In this document: piece after piece, positions 24,782 through 33,259 of the stretch | Layout of the letters: every line of letters starts with the position of its first letter | Numbering within the stretch: the stretch's first letter is position 1 | Assembly: GCA_041397305.1 (NCBI GenBank) | Contig: JAWKWX010000005.1 | Coordinates: 154,478-218,477 of the forward strand | DNA from: TMP-24 sp041397305 | Lineage (GTDB): Bacteria > Pseudomonadota > Alphaproteobacteria > Rhodobacterales > Rhodobacteraceae | Direction of reading: 5' to 3' | Length of the DNA: 64,000 nt | Notes under the pieces: model-generated | Databases searched by the model: none | Seen by the model: only the letters and a program-made list of their open reading frames with translations | Told to the model about the DNA's origin: nothing | Made by a program: the position numbers and the translations under genes

Positions 24782-25678
24782 GTGATCACACGGCGAAAGC
24801 TTCTGAAGGGCCTGCTGGGAACGATCCTGGCGGGCCTTTTCGTCTCGGCCTACGGGTTTTTCATTGAACCGGCGCTGCGGCTGCGCGTGCGCCGTTGGTC
24901 GCTGTCGCCGGATGGATGGCGGGGCGCGCCGATCAGGATCGCGATCCTCGCCGATCTGCATATGGGGGAACCCTTCGTCAGCCTCGCCCGGCTTGAACGG
25001 ATCGTGGCGCGCACCAATGCGCTTGGCGCCGACATGATCGTGGTGCTGGGCGATCTGGTCGCGGGTCATCATTTCGTCAGCAAGCAGGTGCCGGTCGCCG
25101 ACACCGTGCGCGCCCTGTCTGCCCTGTCGGCGCGGCTTGGCGTGCATACGATCCTCGGCAATCACGACTGGTGGGACGACCGCGGCGCGCAGGCGCGCGG
25201 AGGCGGGCCAACGATTGCGGGAGCGGCGCTTGCGTCGGCGGGTATGCCGGTGCTCTCGAACAAGGCCATTCGCATCGGGCGCGAGGGCGGCGATTTCTGG
25301 CTCGCGGGGCTGGAGGATCAGCTTGCCATCATTGTCGGAAACGGCCGCTTCCGCGGGCTCGACGATCTGGGTGGCACGCTCGCGCAGGTTACCGACGATG
25401 CGCCCGTCATCCTGCTCGCGCACGAGCCGGACATATTTCCGCGTGTTCCGGGCCGCGTCTGCCTCACGCTGTCCGGTCACACTCACGGCGGGCAGATACG
25501 GCTTTTCGGATGGTCGCCGGTGGTTCCCTCGCGCTACGGCAACCGCTATGCCTATGGCCATGTCCGGGAGGCGGGGCGCGACCTGATCGTCTCGGGCGGG
25601 ATCGGCTGTTCCATCCTGCCGGTCCGGCTTGGTGTGGTGCCGGAAATCACTTTGGTGGAAGTGTCGTCAGGGCAATGA
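24782..25678 (+). CDS. membrane-anchored metallophosphoesterase
   Basis: A 298-residue calcineurin-fold enzyme with a GTG start. An N-terminal anchor with a leading RRKLLKG (residues 4-10) and a hydrophobic stretch to about residue 28 precedes the dinuclear metal motifs: ADLHMG (Asp58, His60), GDLV, GNHDWW and GHTHGG. It resembles the YkuE/LpxG-like branch, whose members act on phospho-lipids or UDP-lipid intermediates; the substrate here is not known. It is packed between sodB and a TraB gene, overlapping the latter by 4 bases. Confidence 0.9.
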   Translation: MITRRKLLKGLLGTILAGLFVSAYGFFIEPALRLRVRRWSLSPDGWRGAPIRIAILADLHMGEPFVSLARLERIVARTNALGADMIVVLGDLVAGHHFVSKQVPVADTVRALSALSARLGVHTILGNHDWWDDRGAQARGGGPTIAGAALASAGMPVLSNKAIRIGREGGDFWLAGLEDQLAIIVGNGRFRGLDDLGGTLAQVTDDAPVILLAHEPDIFPRVPGRVCLTLSGHTHGGQIRLFGWSPVVPSRYGNRYAYGHVREAGRDLIVSGGIGCSILPVRLGVVPEITLVEVSSGQ

Positions 25679-26730
25679 TGCGGCTTCGGCATGGTCTTTC
25701 GGTTCTTGCGGCGGCCAGTCTGACGGCAGGCGGCGCCCTCGCGCAGGACTGGATCACACCCGAGAGCTGCCGGGTCGCGCCCGAGGACCTTGGTGCGACG
25801 CGGATGCCGGACCCGGAGGCAGCCGAGGTCGGGCGGGCCGCCGCGCACAGTCCGAACGGGCTGGGGCGGCTCTGGCGCATCACGACGCCTGAAGGGGCCG
25901 TCTCTCATCTCTGGGGCACGCTGCATTCCTCCGATCCCGCGATTCTCGTTCTGCCGCCCGAGCTAGAGGCGGTTCTTGCCGAGGCGCGCACGGTCGTCCT
26001 TGAATCTGATCCGCGGGCAAAAAGCCGGACGGAACTTGAGGAACGTTTCCTGCAGGCCGGTGTCTGGCTCGCGCCCGAACATATGCCTTATGACAAGCCC
26101 TACCTGTCCGGGGTGGAGCGGGATTGGGTCGAAGCGCGGATCGAAGGGATCTTCCACGAGGCGGGGGCCTTTGCCGCCCTGACCGACGCGGGCCTCGCCT
26201 CTTATCTGATGACCGACCCCTGCGAGGATTTCGCAGCCGGTGCCCTGCCGGTCCAGGACCACCGGCTTCTGCTCGCCGCGGTCGAGCGGGGGGTGGAGGT
26301 CGATGCGCTGGAAGACTGGGATGCGCTGCTGGTCGAGTTGAGCCAGCCTGACCGCCGCGACACCGCGCAGGCCATCGTCCGCATCCATGGCGCCTATCTG
26401 AACCCCGACGGCTTCAGCCCGGCGCGCGCGGCGGCCTTTCGGCTGTATCGGGAGGGGCGGATCGGCGAGTTGATGGAATGGAACCGGCGCTATCTTGCCG
26501 GTCTTTTCGGCCCTGCCGAGGCCAAGGCACTGATGGCGCGCGCAGACGGCTATCTGATCGACGATCGCAACGAGATTTTCCTGCGGCGGATGAAGAAGTA
26601 CCTTGCCTCCGGCGGGGCGCTGATCGCGATCGGGGCCTTTCATCTGCCCGGCGACGGCGGGCTGGTCGCCCGTTTGCGGGACGAAGGCTATCAGGTCGAC
26701 CGGGTCGCGGTGCGCGGCGAAGCGGGTTGA
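25675..26730 (+). CDS. TraB/GumN family protein, first paralogue
   Basis: A 351-residue exported protein. A signal peptide (LSVLAAASLTAGGALA) precedes the TraB/GumN domain: SHLWGTLHSSDP at the start, VVLESDP, and IAIGAFHLPGDGGLVARLRDEGY at the end, which are the GTxH, E and GAxHLxG motifs. TraB-domain proteins are suggested to be metal-dependent proteases on the Tiki/TraB pattern, but their bacterial role is unproven. The ATG overlaps the previous gene's stop. A second paralogue lies at 54046-55044. Confidence 0.85.
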   Translation: MMRLRHGLSVLAAASLTAGGALAQDWITPESCRVAPEDLGATRMPDPEAAEVGRAAAHSPNGLGRLWRITTPEGAVSHLWGTLHSSDPAILVLPPELEAVLAEARTVVLESDPRAKSRTELEERFLQAGVWLAPEHMPYDKPYLSGVERDWVEARIEGIFHEAGAFAALTDAGLASYLMTDPCEDFAAGALPVQDHRLLLAAVERGVEVDALEDWDALLVELSQPDRRDTAQAIVRIHGAYLNPDGFSPARAAAFRLYREGRIGELMEWNRRYLAGLFGPAEAKALMARADGYLIDDRNEIFLRRMKKYLASGGALIAIGAFHLPGDGGLVARLRDEGYQVDRVAVRGEAG

Positions 26731-26733
26731 GCC

Positions 26734-27294
26734 CTAGCCACCCAGTGCCCCGGCCAGTGCCGTTTCCAGCGCGGCCGGGTCGGCGACAACGGTGACGAAG
26801 TCTTTGAGGCTCGCGTCCGCGAACCCTTCCGCCACGATCCGGTCGATCAGCACAAGCAGTGGATCCCAGTATCCGGCGCTGTTGAGGATGAAGATCGGCT
26901 TGTCATGCAGGCCGAGCTGGCGCCAGGTCAGCACTTCGAAGAATTCGTCGAGCGATCCGCCGCCGCCTGGCAGAACCACGACCGCATCGGCATTCATGAA
27001 CATGACCTTCTTGCGCTCGTGCATCGTCTCGGTGACGACGAAGCTCGACAGGTCGCGCTTGCCGACCTCGCGCGCCAGAAGGTGGGTGGGGATGACACCG
27101 AAGGTCTCGCCGCCGTGAGTCTGCGCCGCTCTGGCCACCTCGCCCATCAACCCCACATCGCCCGCGCCATAGACCAGCCGCCAGCCCTTGCGGGCGAGCA
27201 TCTGGCCGACCGCATCCGCATCGGCCTTGTAGAGGGGATTGGTCCCGAAGCGGGAGCCGCAATAGACACAGACGGATTTTGCAACAGGGGTCAT
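26734..27294 (-). CDS. LOG family protein (cytokinin riboside 5'-monophosphate phosphoribohydrolase type)
   Basis: A 186-residue Rossmann-fold nucleotide hydrolase. VCVYCGSRFG opens the protein, then GWRLVYGAGDVGLMGEVA, the ERKKVMF catalytic segment, and the nucleotide motif PGGGGSLDEFFE. The last motif is usually PGGxGTxxE; here Ser replaces Thr. Family members remove ribose-5-phosphate from AMP or cytokinin nucleotides, and bacterial ones may act in nucleotide salvage. The stop is 3 bases from the convergent TraB gene's stop. Confidence 0.92.
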   Translation of the reverse strand: MTPVAKSVCVYCGSRFGTNPLYKADADAVGQMLARKGWRLVYGAGDVGLMGEVARAAQTHGGETFGVIPTHLLAREVGKRDLSSFVVTETMHERKKVMFMNADAVVVLPGGGGSLDEFFEVLTWRQLGLHDKPIFILNSAGYWDPLLVLIDRIVAEGFADASLKDFVTVVADPAALETALAGALGG

Positions 27295-27424
27295 GAGAAT
27301 TCCAGAAGGGCGGAAGGCCGCTTTGACCCCTGATAGCGGCGTTGCTAATCTCGCTCAAGCGCTGGACTGGCGTTTGGACCGGGGGCGGACGAACCTCCGG
27401 CCGATTGACAGGGGAGACGGATCG

Positions 27425-28711
27425 ATGACGGACGAAAACGGCGCGGGCGGATCACCCTTCGGCGGCTGGGGCTGGCTTGCCGGCGGGGCGGCAGGGATCG
27501 GCGTGGGGGCGTTGGTCTGGTTCTTTGCCCTGCAGCGGCAGGCGGAGGCGCCGGTTGCCGAACCTTTGGCGGCGTCGCAGCCCGCGACTGTGGCGCAGCC
27601 CGCCGATGAGACCGCCCCGGCATCGACACCTGAGGCTGTGGCACAGCCGGTCGCACCGACCTTTGACACAGTGAGGGCAGAACCGGATGGGAGGGTGCTT
27701 GTCGCCGGCGCGGCCGAGCCGGGCGCGCGCGTCGAGGTGCTGGTCGATGCCGCTGCCGCCGGGACGGCGGACGCAGACGCTCAGGGCAAGTTTGCGGCCT
27801 TCTTGTCGCTCGGGCCCTCGGAACAGCCGCGAATCCTGACGCTGATGGCGCTGATGCCCGACGGGACCAGGATCGCCTCCGCCGCGAGCGTTATCCTCGA
27901 GCCGACGCCCGCGCCCGCGCCAACCGAAGTGGCCGAGGCGCCAAGCGCGGCCGAAACAGCGGCGGCCAGCCCGGACGCAGCGGAAAGCGCCGAGGCCGGT
28001 GCAGCCCCGGCCGACACCGTGACATCCGAGCCGACCACAGCAGGCGACGGCGGGGTCGATGTGCTGGTCGCGGACGCGGAAGGCGTGACGAAGCTCACGC
28101 CCGAGATGCCGGTTCAGGGGGTGATCCTCGATACGGTCGGCTATGACGTCTTGGGCAATGTCGACATCGCCGGGCGGGGCGAGGCCGGGCAGTTCGCCCG
28201 CATCTATGTGGACAATGCGTTTCAGGTGACGGCGCCGGTCTCGGCCAAGGGCAAGTGGCGGGTCAAGATGTCGGGGATTGATGCGGGCGTCCATGACCTG
28301 CGCGTCGACCAGATCGATGGGGCGGGCAAGGTCACGTCGCGGCTAGAACTGCCCTTCCAGCGTGAAGCGCCATCCAAGGTCGCCGCTGCGACCGAGGCGC
28401 CAAAGGCACCTGATAGCGCGAGTGGGGCAGCGGAAGCGCCTGCGCCAGAGGCCACTGCCGAAACGCCCGCCCCCGCGCCCGCATCCGTGGCCACCGAAGC
28501 GCCCGCCGCGCCGACGCCCGCCGCGTTACCGCCGGTGACGGAGGTGCGCATCACGGTCCAGCCGGGGTTCACCCTCTGGCAGATCGCGCGCGAGAATTAC
28601 GGTGATGGCGTGCTCTATGTCCGCGTCTACGAGGCCAACAAGGATCAGATCCGCGATCCCGACCTCATCTATCCCGGTCAGGTCTTCACGGTTCCGACCG
28701 ATGGCGGCTGA
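27425..28711 (+). CDS. LysM domain membrane-anchored protein
   Basis: A 428-residue envelope protein. After about 15 residues there is one membrane span (GWLAGGAAGIGVGALVWFFAL), then a long Ala/Pro/Glu-rich periplasmic linker holding two Ig-like repeats (near residues 85-150 and 225-310, the latter with GYDVLGNVDIAGRGEAGQ), and a C-terminal LysM module (VQPGFTLWQIARENYGDG...IYPGQVFTVP) that binds peptidoglycan. GGGGAG lies 8 bases before the ATG at 27425, which decides the start. Probably a spacer-type wall-binding protein. Confidence 0.88.
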   Translation: MTDENGAGGSPFGGWGWLAGGAAGIGVGALVWFFALQRQAEAPVAEPLAASQPATVAQPADETAPASTPEAVAQPVAPTFDTVRAEPDGRVLVAGAAEPGARVEVLVDAAAAGTADADAQGKFAAFLSLGPSEQPRILTLMALMPDGTRIASAASVILEPTPAPAPTEVAEAPSAAETAAASPDAAESAEAGAAPADTVTSEPTTAGDGGVDVLVADAEGVTKLTPEMPVQGVILDTVGYDVLGNVDIAGRGEAGQFARIYVDNAFQVTAPVSAKGKWRVKMSGIDAGVHDLRVDQIDGAGKVTSRLELPFQREAPSKVAAATEAPKAPDSASGAAEAPAPEATAETPAPAPASVATEAPAAPTPAALPPVTEVRITVQPGFTLWQIARENYGDGVLYVRVYEANKDQIRDPDLIYPGQVFTVPTDGG

Positions 28712-28760
28712 GTATCTCGTCCCGCGCGGTGCATGGGCCGATCCGCCGGCAGGTCCGACG

Positions 28761-29102
28761 TCACATCGGCCGATGGGGGTGCGTGTCGGAACGGCGGCAG
28801 CAGGCCGCCACCTCTGGATGGGCGGCGCAGCAATCGTTCAGGACATAGCCGATCAGCCGGCCAAGGCCCGACGTGTTGGCGGCATAGAAGACATGGCGGC
28901 TTTCGCGCCGCGCGGCGATGAGGCCCGCCTGTTCGAGAAGCGACAGGTGAAAGGCAAGGCGCGAAGGCGTGGCACCAAGGCGGCGGGCAAGATCGCCCTG
29001 TGACAGGCCTTCGCGGCCTGCGCCGACGAGGATTCGCACCAGCGAAAGCCGCGTCTCGTGACCGAGCGCCTGAAGCGCCGCAAGGGCTCGACTTTCCTCC
29101 AT
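28761..29102 (-). CDS. ArsR/SmtB family metal-responsive repressor
   Basis: A 113-residue winged-helix repressor with recognition region LSQGDLARRLGATPSRLAFHLSLLEQAGLI. It lacks the classical alpha-3 ELCVC motif but has two vicinal cysteine pairs near its end (Cys91-Cys92 and Cys101-Cys102 in NDCCAAHPEVAACC), a likely soft-metal or arsenite site. It is transcribed away from the ATM1-type exporter 88 bases off. A TCAAC-N12-GTTGA dyad immediately upstream of the start is a candidate operator. Control of the exporter is inferred from position. Confidence 0.9.
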   Translation of the reverse strand: MEESRALAALQALGHETRLSLVRILVGAGREGLSQGDLARRLGATPSRLAFHLSLLEQAGLIAARRESRHVFYAANTSGLGRLIGYVLNDCCAAHPEVAACCRRSDTHPHRPM

Positions 29103-29190
29103 TGCTCAACTACTCATGAATCGTTGACTGATCCTTGATAGCAACCTGGCGCCGAGTAATCAACCGGCGCAGGCAGCGGAGACGAGACTG

Positions 29191-31068
29191 ATGGAAACCC
29201 GGGCAGCGGAACGGCGAAGTGCGGCGCGAACCTTGCGGCGGGTCGCGCCCTATCTCTGGCCTCGGGGCGAGGCCTGGGTGAAGCGGCGTGTCGTTCTGTC
29301 GCTTCTGTCGCTGCTTCTTGCGAAGGTCGTCTCCGTCTCCACACCCTTTCTCTACAAGGCGGCGGTCGATGCGCTGAACGGCATTGCCAAGGGGGATCCG
29401 TCCTGGCTGCTGGCCATGGGCGCGGTCGGGCTGACCATCGCCTATGGTCTCGCCCGGCTCGGTTCAGTCGGTTTCAACGAGCTCAGGGACGCGATCTTCG
29501 TGCGGGTCGGGCAGCGGGCGCTTCGGAAACTCGCGCTTGAAACCTTCATCCATATCCACCGCCTGTCGATGCGCTATCACATCACCCGCAAGACCGGCGG
29601 CCTTTCCCGCGTCATCGAGCGGGGTGTGAAGGGCGTCGAATTCCTTTTGCGCTTCATGCTTCTCTCGATCGGGCCGCTGATCCTTGAACTCACCATGGTC
29701 ACGGTGATCTTCGCGCTTCTCTTCGACTGGCGCTATGCGGCGGTCGTGGTGATCACCATCGCGCTTTACGTGACCTATACGTTCAAGATCACCGAATGGC
29801 GGGTGAAGATCCGTCGCCAGATGAACGAACAGGACACCGATGCAAACCAGAAGGCGATCGACAGCCTTCTGAATTTCGAGACGGTGAAATATTTCGGCGC
29901 CGAGGACTGGGAAGCGGCACGCTATGACCGCGCGATGGCGGGCTACGAGCAGGCAGCGGTCAAGACCGGGCTCTCGCTGTCGGCGCTGAATTTCGGCCAG
30001 TCGCTGATCATCACCACGGGCCTCGTGATCGTGATGGCCATGGCGGCGGTGGGCGTACGCGCTGGCGCCCTGACCGTCGGCGATTTCGTGATGGTCAACG
30101 CCTACATGATCCAGATCACCATGCCCCTGAACTTCCTCGGCACGGTCTATCGCGAGATCCGCCAGGCCCTGACCGACATGGGCGAGATGTTTACCCTTCT
30201 CGACCAACCGGCGGAAATCGTCGACCGTCCCGGCGCGCCCGCGCTCGCGGTGAAGGGCGGCGAGGTTGTCCTTGACAATGTCTTCTTCGGCTACGAGGCG
30301 GCGCGACCGATCCTGAAGGGCGTCAGCCTGAAGATCGGCGCGGGCGAGACGGTGGCGATCGTCGGCCCCTCGGGGTCGGGCAAATCGACGATCGGGCGCC
30401 TTCTCTTCCGTTTCTACGACGTGACCGGCGGGGCGCTCAGGATCGACGGGCAGGATGTGCGCGAGGTCACACAGGACAGTCTGCATCACCAGATCGGCGT
30501 CGTGCCGCAGGATACGGTGCTTTTCAATGACACGATCCTCTACAACATCGCCTACGGTCGTCCCGATGCGCCCCGGCAGGAACTGATCGCGGCGGCGCAG
30601 GCCGCGAAGATCCACGATTTCATCATGTCCCTGCCCGACGGGTACGAGACCAAGGTGGGCGAACGCGGGCTGAAACTCTCGGGCGGCGAAAAGCAGCGGG
30701 TCGGTATCGCCCGCACACTGCTGAAGAACCCGCCGATCCTGCTTCTGGACGAGGCGACGAGCGCGCTCGACACCCAGACCGAGCGCGACATCCAGGACAG
30801 TCTGGCGGCGATGGGGCGCGGCCGGACGGTGATCACCATCGCCCACCGCCTGTCGACGATCGCCGATGCCGACCGGATCGTCGTGCTGGAGAAGGGCGAA
30901 GTGGTCGAGATGGGCCGGCATGAGGAGCTTCTGGCGCGTGGAGGCCGCTATGCGGCCATGTGGGCGCGGCAATCGGCGGAAGACAGCACGACAGAAAGTT
31001 CCGCTGGGCAGGATGAGGTTGCGGAGGCGCCGGGATGGACGGGCTTCCGGAGTTTGCCGATTGGCTGA
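29191..31068 (+). CDS. ATM1-type heavy-metal/glutathione-conjugate ABC exporter
   Basis: A 625-residue half-transporter: six membrane spans (residues about 30-330) fused to an ATPase. Walker A is GPSGSGKST, the Q-loop VPQDTVLFNDT, the signature LSGGEKQRVGIARTLL, and Walker B ILLLDEATSALD. The membrane domain has the ATM1 hallmarks RHITRKTGG-like (YHITRKTGGLSRVIERG) and NFETVKYFGAE. Alphaproteobacterial Atm1 exports glutathione complexes of heavy metals or organics. The divergent ArsR gene suggests metal induction. GGAGACGAG precedes the ATG. Confidence 0.93.
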   Translation: METRAAERRSAARTLRRVAPYLWPRGEAWVKRRVVLSLLSLLLAKVVSVSTPFLYKAAVDALNGIAKGDPSWLLAMGAVGLTIAYGLARLGSVGFNELRDAIFVRVGQRALRKLALETFIHIHRLSMRYHITRKTGGLSRVIERGVKGVEFLLRFMLLSIGPLILELTMVTVIFALLFDWRYAAVVVITIALYVTYTFKITEWRVKIRRQMNEQDTDANQKAIDSLLNFETVKYFGAEDWEAARYDRAMAGYEQAAVKTGLSLSALNFGQSLIITTGLVIVMAMAAVGVRAGALTVGDFVMVNAYMIQITMPLNFLGTVYREIRQALTDMGEMFTLLDQPAEIVDRPGAPALAVKGGEVVLDNVFFGYEAARPILKGVSLKIGAGETVAIVGPSGSGKSTIGRLLFRFYDVTGGALRIDGQDVREVTQDSLHHQIGVVPQDTVLFNDTILYNIAYGRPDAPRQELIAAAQAAKIHDFIMSLPDGYETKVGERGLKLSGGEKQRVGIARTLLKNPPILLLDEATSALDTQTERDIQDSLAAMGRGRTVITIAHRLSTIADADRIVVLEKGEVVEMGRHEELLARGGRYAAMWARQSAEDSTTESSAGQDEVAEAPGWTGFRSLPIG

Positions 31069-31144
31069 AACCCGTCTCCGGGCGCACTTGGCAAGGCTTC
31101 GCGCTTGCGTGTAAGACGGGGCGAGGCATGTACGAGGACGGACC

Positions 31145-31804
31145 GTGAGCGAGACCGACAGTTTCATCGACGAGGTGACCGAGGAAGTCCGCCGTGACCG
31201 GCTGTTCGCCCTGTTCCGCAAATATGGCTGGATCGGCATTCTGGCGATCCTGGTCCTGGTGGGCGGGGCCTCTTGGCGCGAATGGCAGAAGGCGCGCGCG
31301 GAAGCGGCAGCCCAGTCGTTCGGCGATGCGCTGGTGGCCTCCCTCCGGCAGAACGATGCCGCCGGGCGCGCTGACGCGCTGGCGGCGGTTGACGCGGGCA
31401 CGGGCGCGGCACGCGCTGCGATGAAGGCCTTTCTCGTTGCGTCAGAGGCCGAGGCAGCGGGCGACAAGACCCGCGCGCTCGACGTGCTGAAACCGGTTGC
31501 CGAGGATGCGGCCGTTCCCGACACCTACCGCCAGCTCGCCAAATTGAAGGCGGTGCTGGTCGCCGGGGCCGACATGGACGCGGCAACGCGCGACGCGACG
31601 CTTGCCGAACTTGCCCAGCCGGGCGCGCCGTTCCGGACGCTGGCGATGGAACAGCAGGCACTGGTGCTTCTGGACGCGGGCAAGCAGGACGAGGCGGTGA
31701 CGCTCTTGAAATCGGTTGCCGAGGATGCGGAAGCGACCAGCGCGCAGGTCGGCCGGGTCGGACAGATTCTGACGGCGCTCGGCGCCGGGGACCAACAGGG
31801 ATAG
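31145..31804 (+). CDS. YfgM-like membrane-anchored TPR protein
   Basis: A 219-residue protein with a GTG start, a cytoplasmic N-terminus (EVTEEVRRDRLFALFRKYGW), one membrane span (IGILAILVLVGGASW) and a periplasmic helical repeat domain with repeats near FLVASEAEAAGDKTRALDVL and QQALVLLDAGKQDEAVTLL. It belongs to the YfgM/tetratricopeptide family that associates with the Sec translocon as a periplasmic chaperone. Its place directly upstream of bamB and der is the conserved arrangement seen in many proteobacteria. Confidence 0.9.
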   Translation: MSETDSFIDEVTEEVRRDRLFALFRKYGWIGILAILVLVGGASWREWQKARAEAAAQSFGDALVASLRQNDAAGRADALAAVDAGTGAARAAMKAFLVASEAEAAGDKTRALDVLKPVAEDAAVPDTYRQLAKLKAVLVAGADMDAATRDATLAELAQPGAPFRTLAMEQQALVLLDAGKQDEAVTLLKSVAEDAEATSAQVGRVGQILTALGAGDQQG

Positions 31805-31873
31805 TCCGGGCCGGGGTGCCCGCGCCTGCGGGCGCGCGCCCCGCGATATCGGACGTACGGCAGGAGAGGGCGG

Positions 31874-33214
31874 ATGGCCGCGACATTGAAAACCACGACG
31901 GCTCTTCTGGCGCTTGGGGCGCTTCTGGCGGGTTGCGCCGAGAAGGAACTGGTGCTCGAAGGCCACCGGCAGGTTCCGCGCGAGGCGGTGATCGGCGGCG
32001 AGGCGACAGTGGCCGAGGATGCCGCGCCCCTTGGCTCGGGTGCGGCGCCGGTCGCGATTGCGCTGCCGGGGCAAGGTGGCGGTGACTGGACGCAAGTGGG
32101 CGGCAACGCCAGCCATGCGAGCGGCAACGCCGCCTACTCGGGGGCGCTGTCCCCCGTCTGGTCGGCCAGGGTCGGCTCGGGCGACAGCCGCAAGAACCGG
32201 ATCACCGCAGCGCCCGTCGTCGTGGGCGGGCGTATCTTTACGCTGGATGCTGAAGAACATGTCACAGCGACCGGCACCAATGGCGCTGTCGCCTGGCAGG
32301 TCGATCTCACCCCCGCAGGCGAGCACGCGGGCGATGCGGCAGGCGGCGGTCTTGCCTTTGCCGACGGGCGGCTTTTCGTGACATCCGGGTTTGGGGAGCT
32401 TCTGGCGCTCGATCCGGCGACCGGCGCCGTCGTCTGGCGTCAAAGGTTCGAATCGCCGGTGGCGGGCGCCCCTGCGGCGGCGGGGGGCAAGGTGTTCGCC
32501 GTCGCTCGCGACGGATCGGCCTGGGCGGTCGATGCGGCGAACGGCAAGGTCGCCTGGCAGATTCCGGGCACATCGACCCGCGCGGGCATCGCCGACGGCT
32601 CCGCCCCGGCGGTGTCGGGCAGTACGGTCGTCTTCCCCTTCGCGACCGGCCAGCTGCTGGCCGTCGACATTGCGGACGGCACGCCGAAGTGGCAGGGCTA
32701 TGTGGCGGGCAAGCGGGTAGGGCGGGCCTATGCCTCCTATTCCGACCTGACCGGCGATCCGGTGATCGCGGGCGGCACGCTTGTCGCAGGCAGCGCCGCC
32801 GGTCGGCTTGGTGCCATCGAGATGGAAACGGGCAAGGCGCTCTGGTCGGCGCCCGATGGCGCGACGGGCGCGACCGTCGTCGCGGGCGGCTCGGTCTTCT
32901 TCGTCAATGACGAGGATCAGCTCGTGCGGCTCGACGCCGCGAGCGGCGCCGAGGTCTGGCGCGTGGACCTGCCCTATTTCACCAAGGACAAGGACAAGCG
33001 CCGCCGGACGATCTTTGCCCATCACGGGCCGATCCTGGCGGGCGGGCGGCTGATCACGGCGTCCACCGACGGGCTGATCCGTGCTTTCGATCCGACCTCC
33101 GGCAAGGTCGTCGCCACCGCCGAGATCCCGGGCGGCGCGGCCTCGGGCCCGGTCGTGGCGGGCGGGACGCTCTATGTTCTGTCGAAATCCGGCACGCTTC
33201 ACGCTTTCCGCTGA
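31874..33214 (+). CDS. bamB: outer-membrane assembly lipoprotein BamB (PQQ-like beta-propeller)
   Basis: A 446-residue lipoprotein: type II signal with lipobox LLAGC (Cys21), then an eight-bladed propeller made of repeats such as GAVAWQVDL, GAVVWRQRF and GKVAWQIPG. BamB helps BamA insert beta-barrel proteins into the outer membrane. GGAGAGG stands before the ATG. It lies between a YfgM-like gene and der, the classic order yfgM-bamB-der. Confidence 0.94.
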   Translation: MAATLKTTTALLALGALLAGCAEKELVLEGHRQVPREAVIGGEATVAEDAAPLGSGAAPVAIALPGQGGGDWTQVGGNASHASGNAAYSGALSPVWSARVGSGDSRKNRITAAPVVVGGRIFTLDAEEHVTATGTNGAVAWQVDLTPAGEHAGDAAGGGLAFADGRLFVTSGFGELLALDPATGAVVWRQRFESPVAGAPAAAGGKVFAVARDGSAWAVDAANGKVAWQIPGTSTRAGIADGSAPAVSGSTVVFPFATGQLLAVDIADGTPKWQGYVAGKRVGRAYASYSDLTGDPVIAGGTLVAGSAAGRLGAIEMETGKALWSAPDGATGATVVAGGSVFFVNDEDQLVRLDAASGAEVWRVDLPYFTKDKDKRRRTIFAHHGPILAGGRLITASTDGLIRAFDPTSGKVVATAEIPGGAASGPVVAGGTLYVLSKSGTLHAFR

Positions 33215-33259
33215 CGGCAAAGCCGTGTATGGGGGCGCCTTCGAACGAAAGATCGCGCC

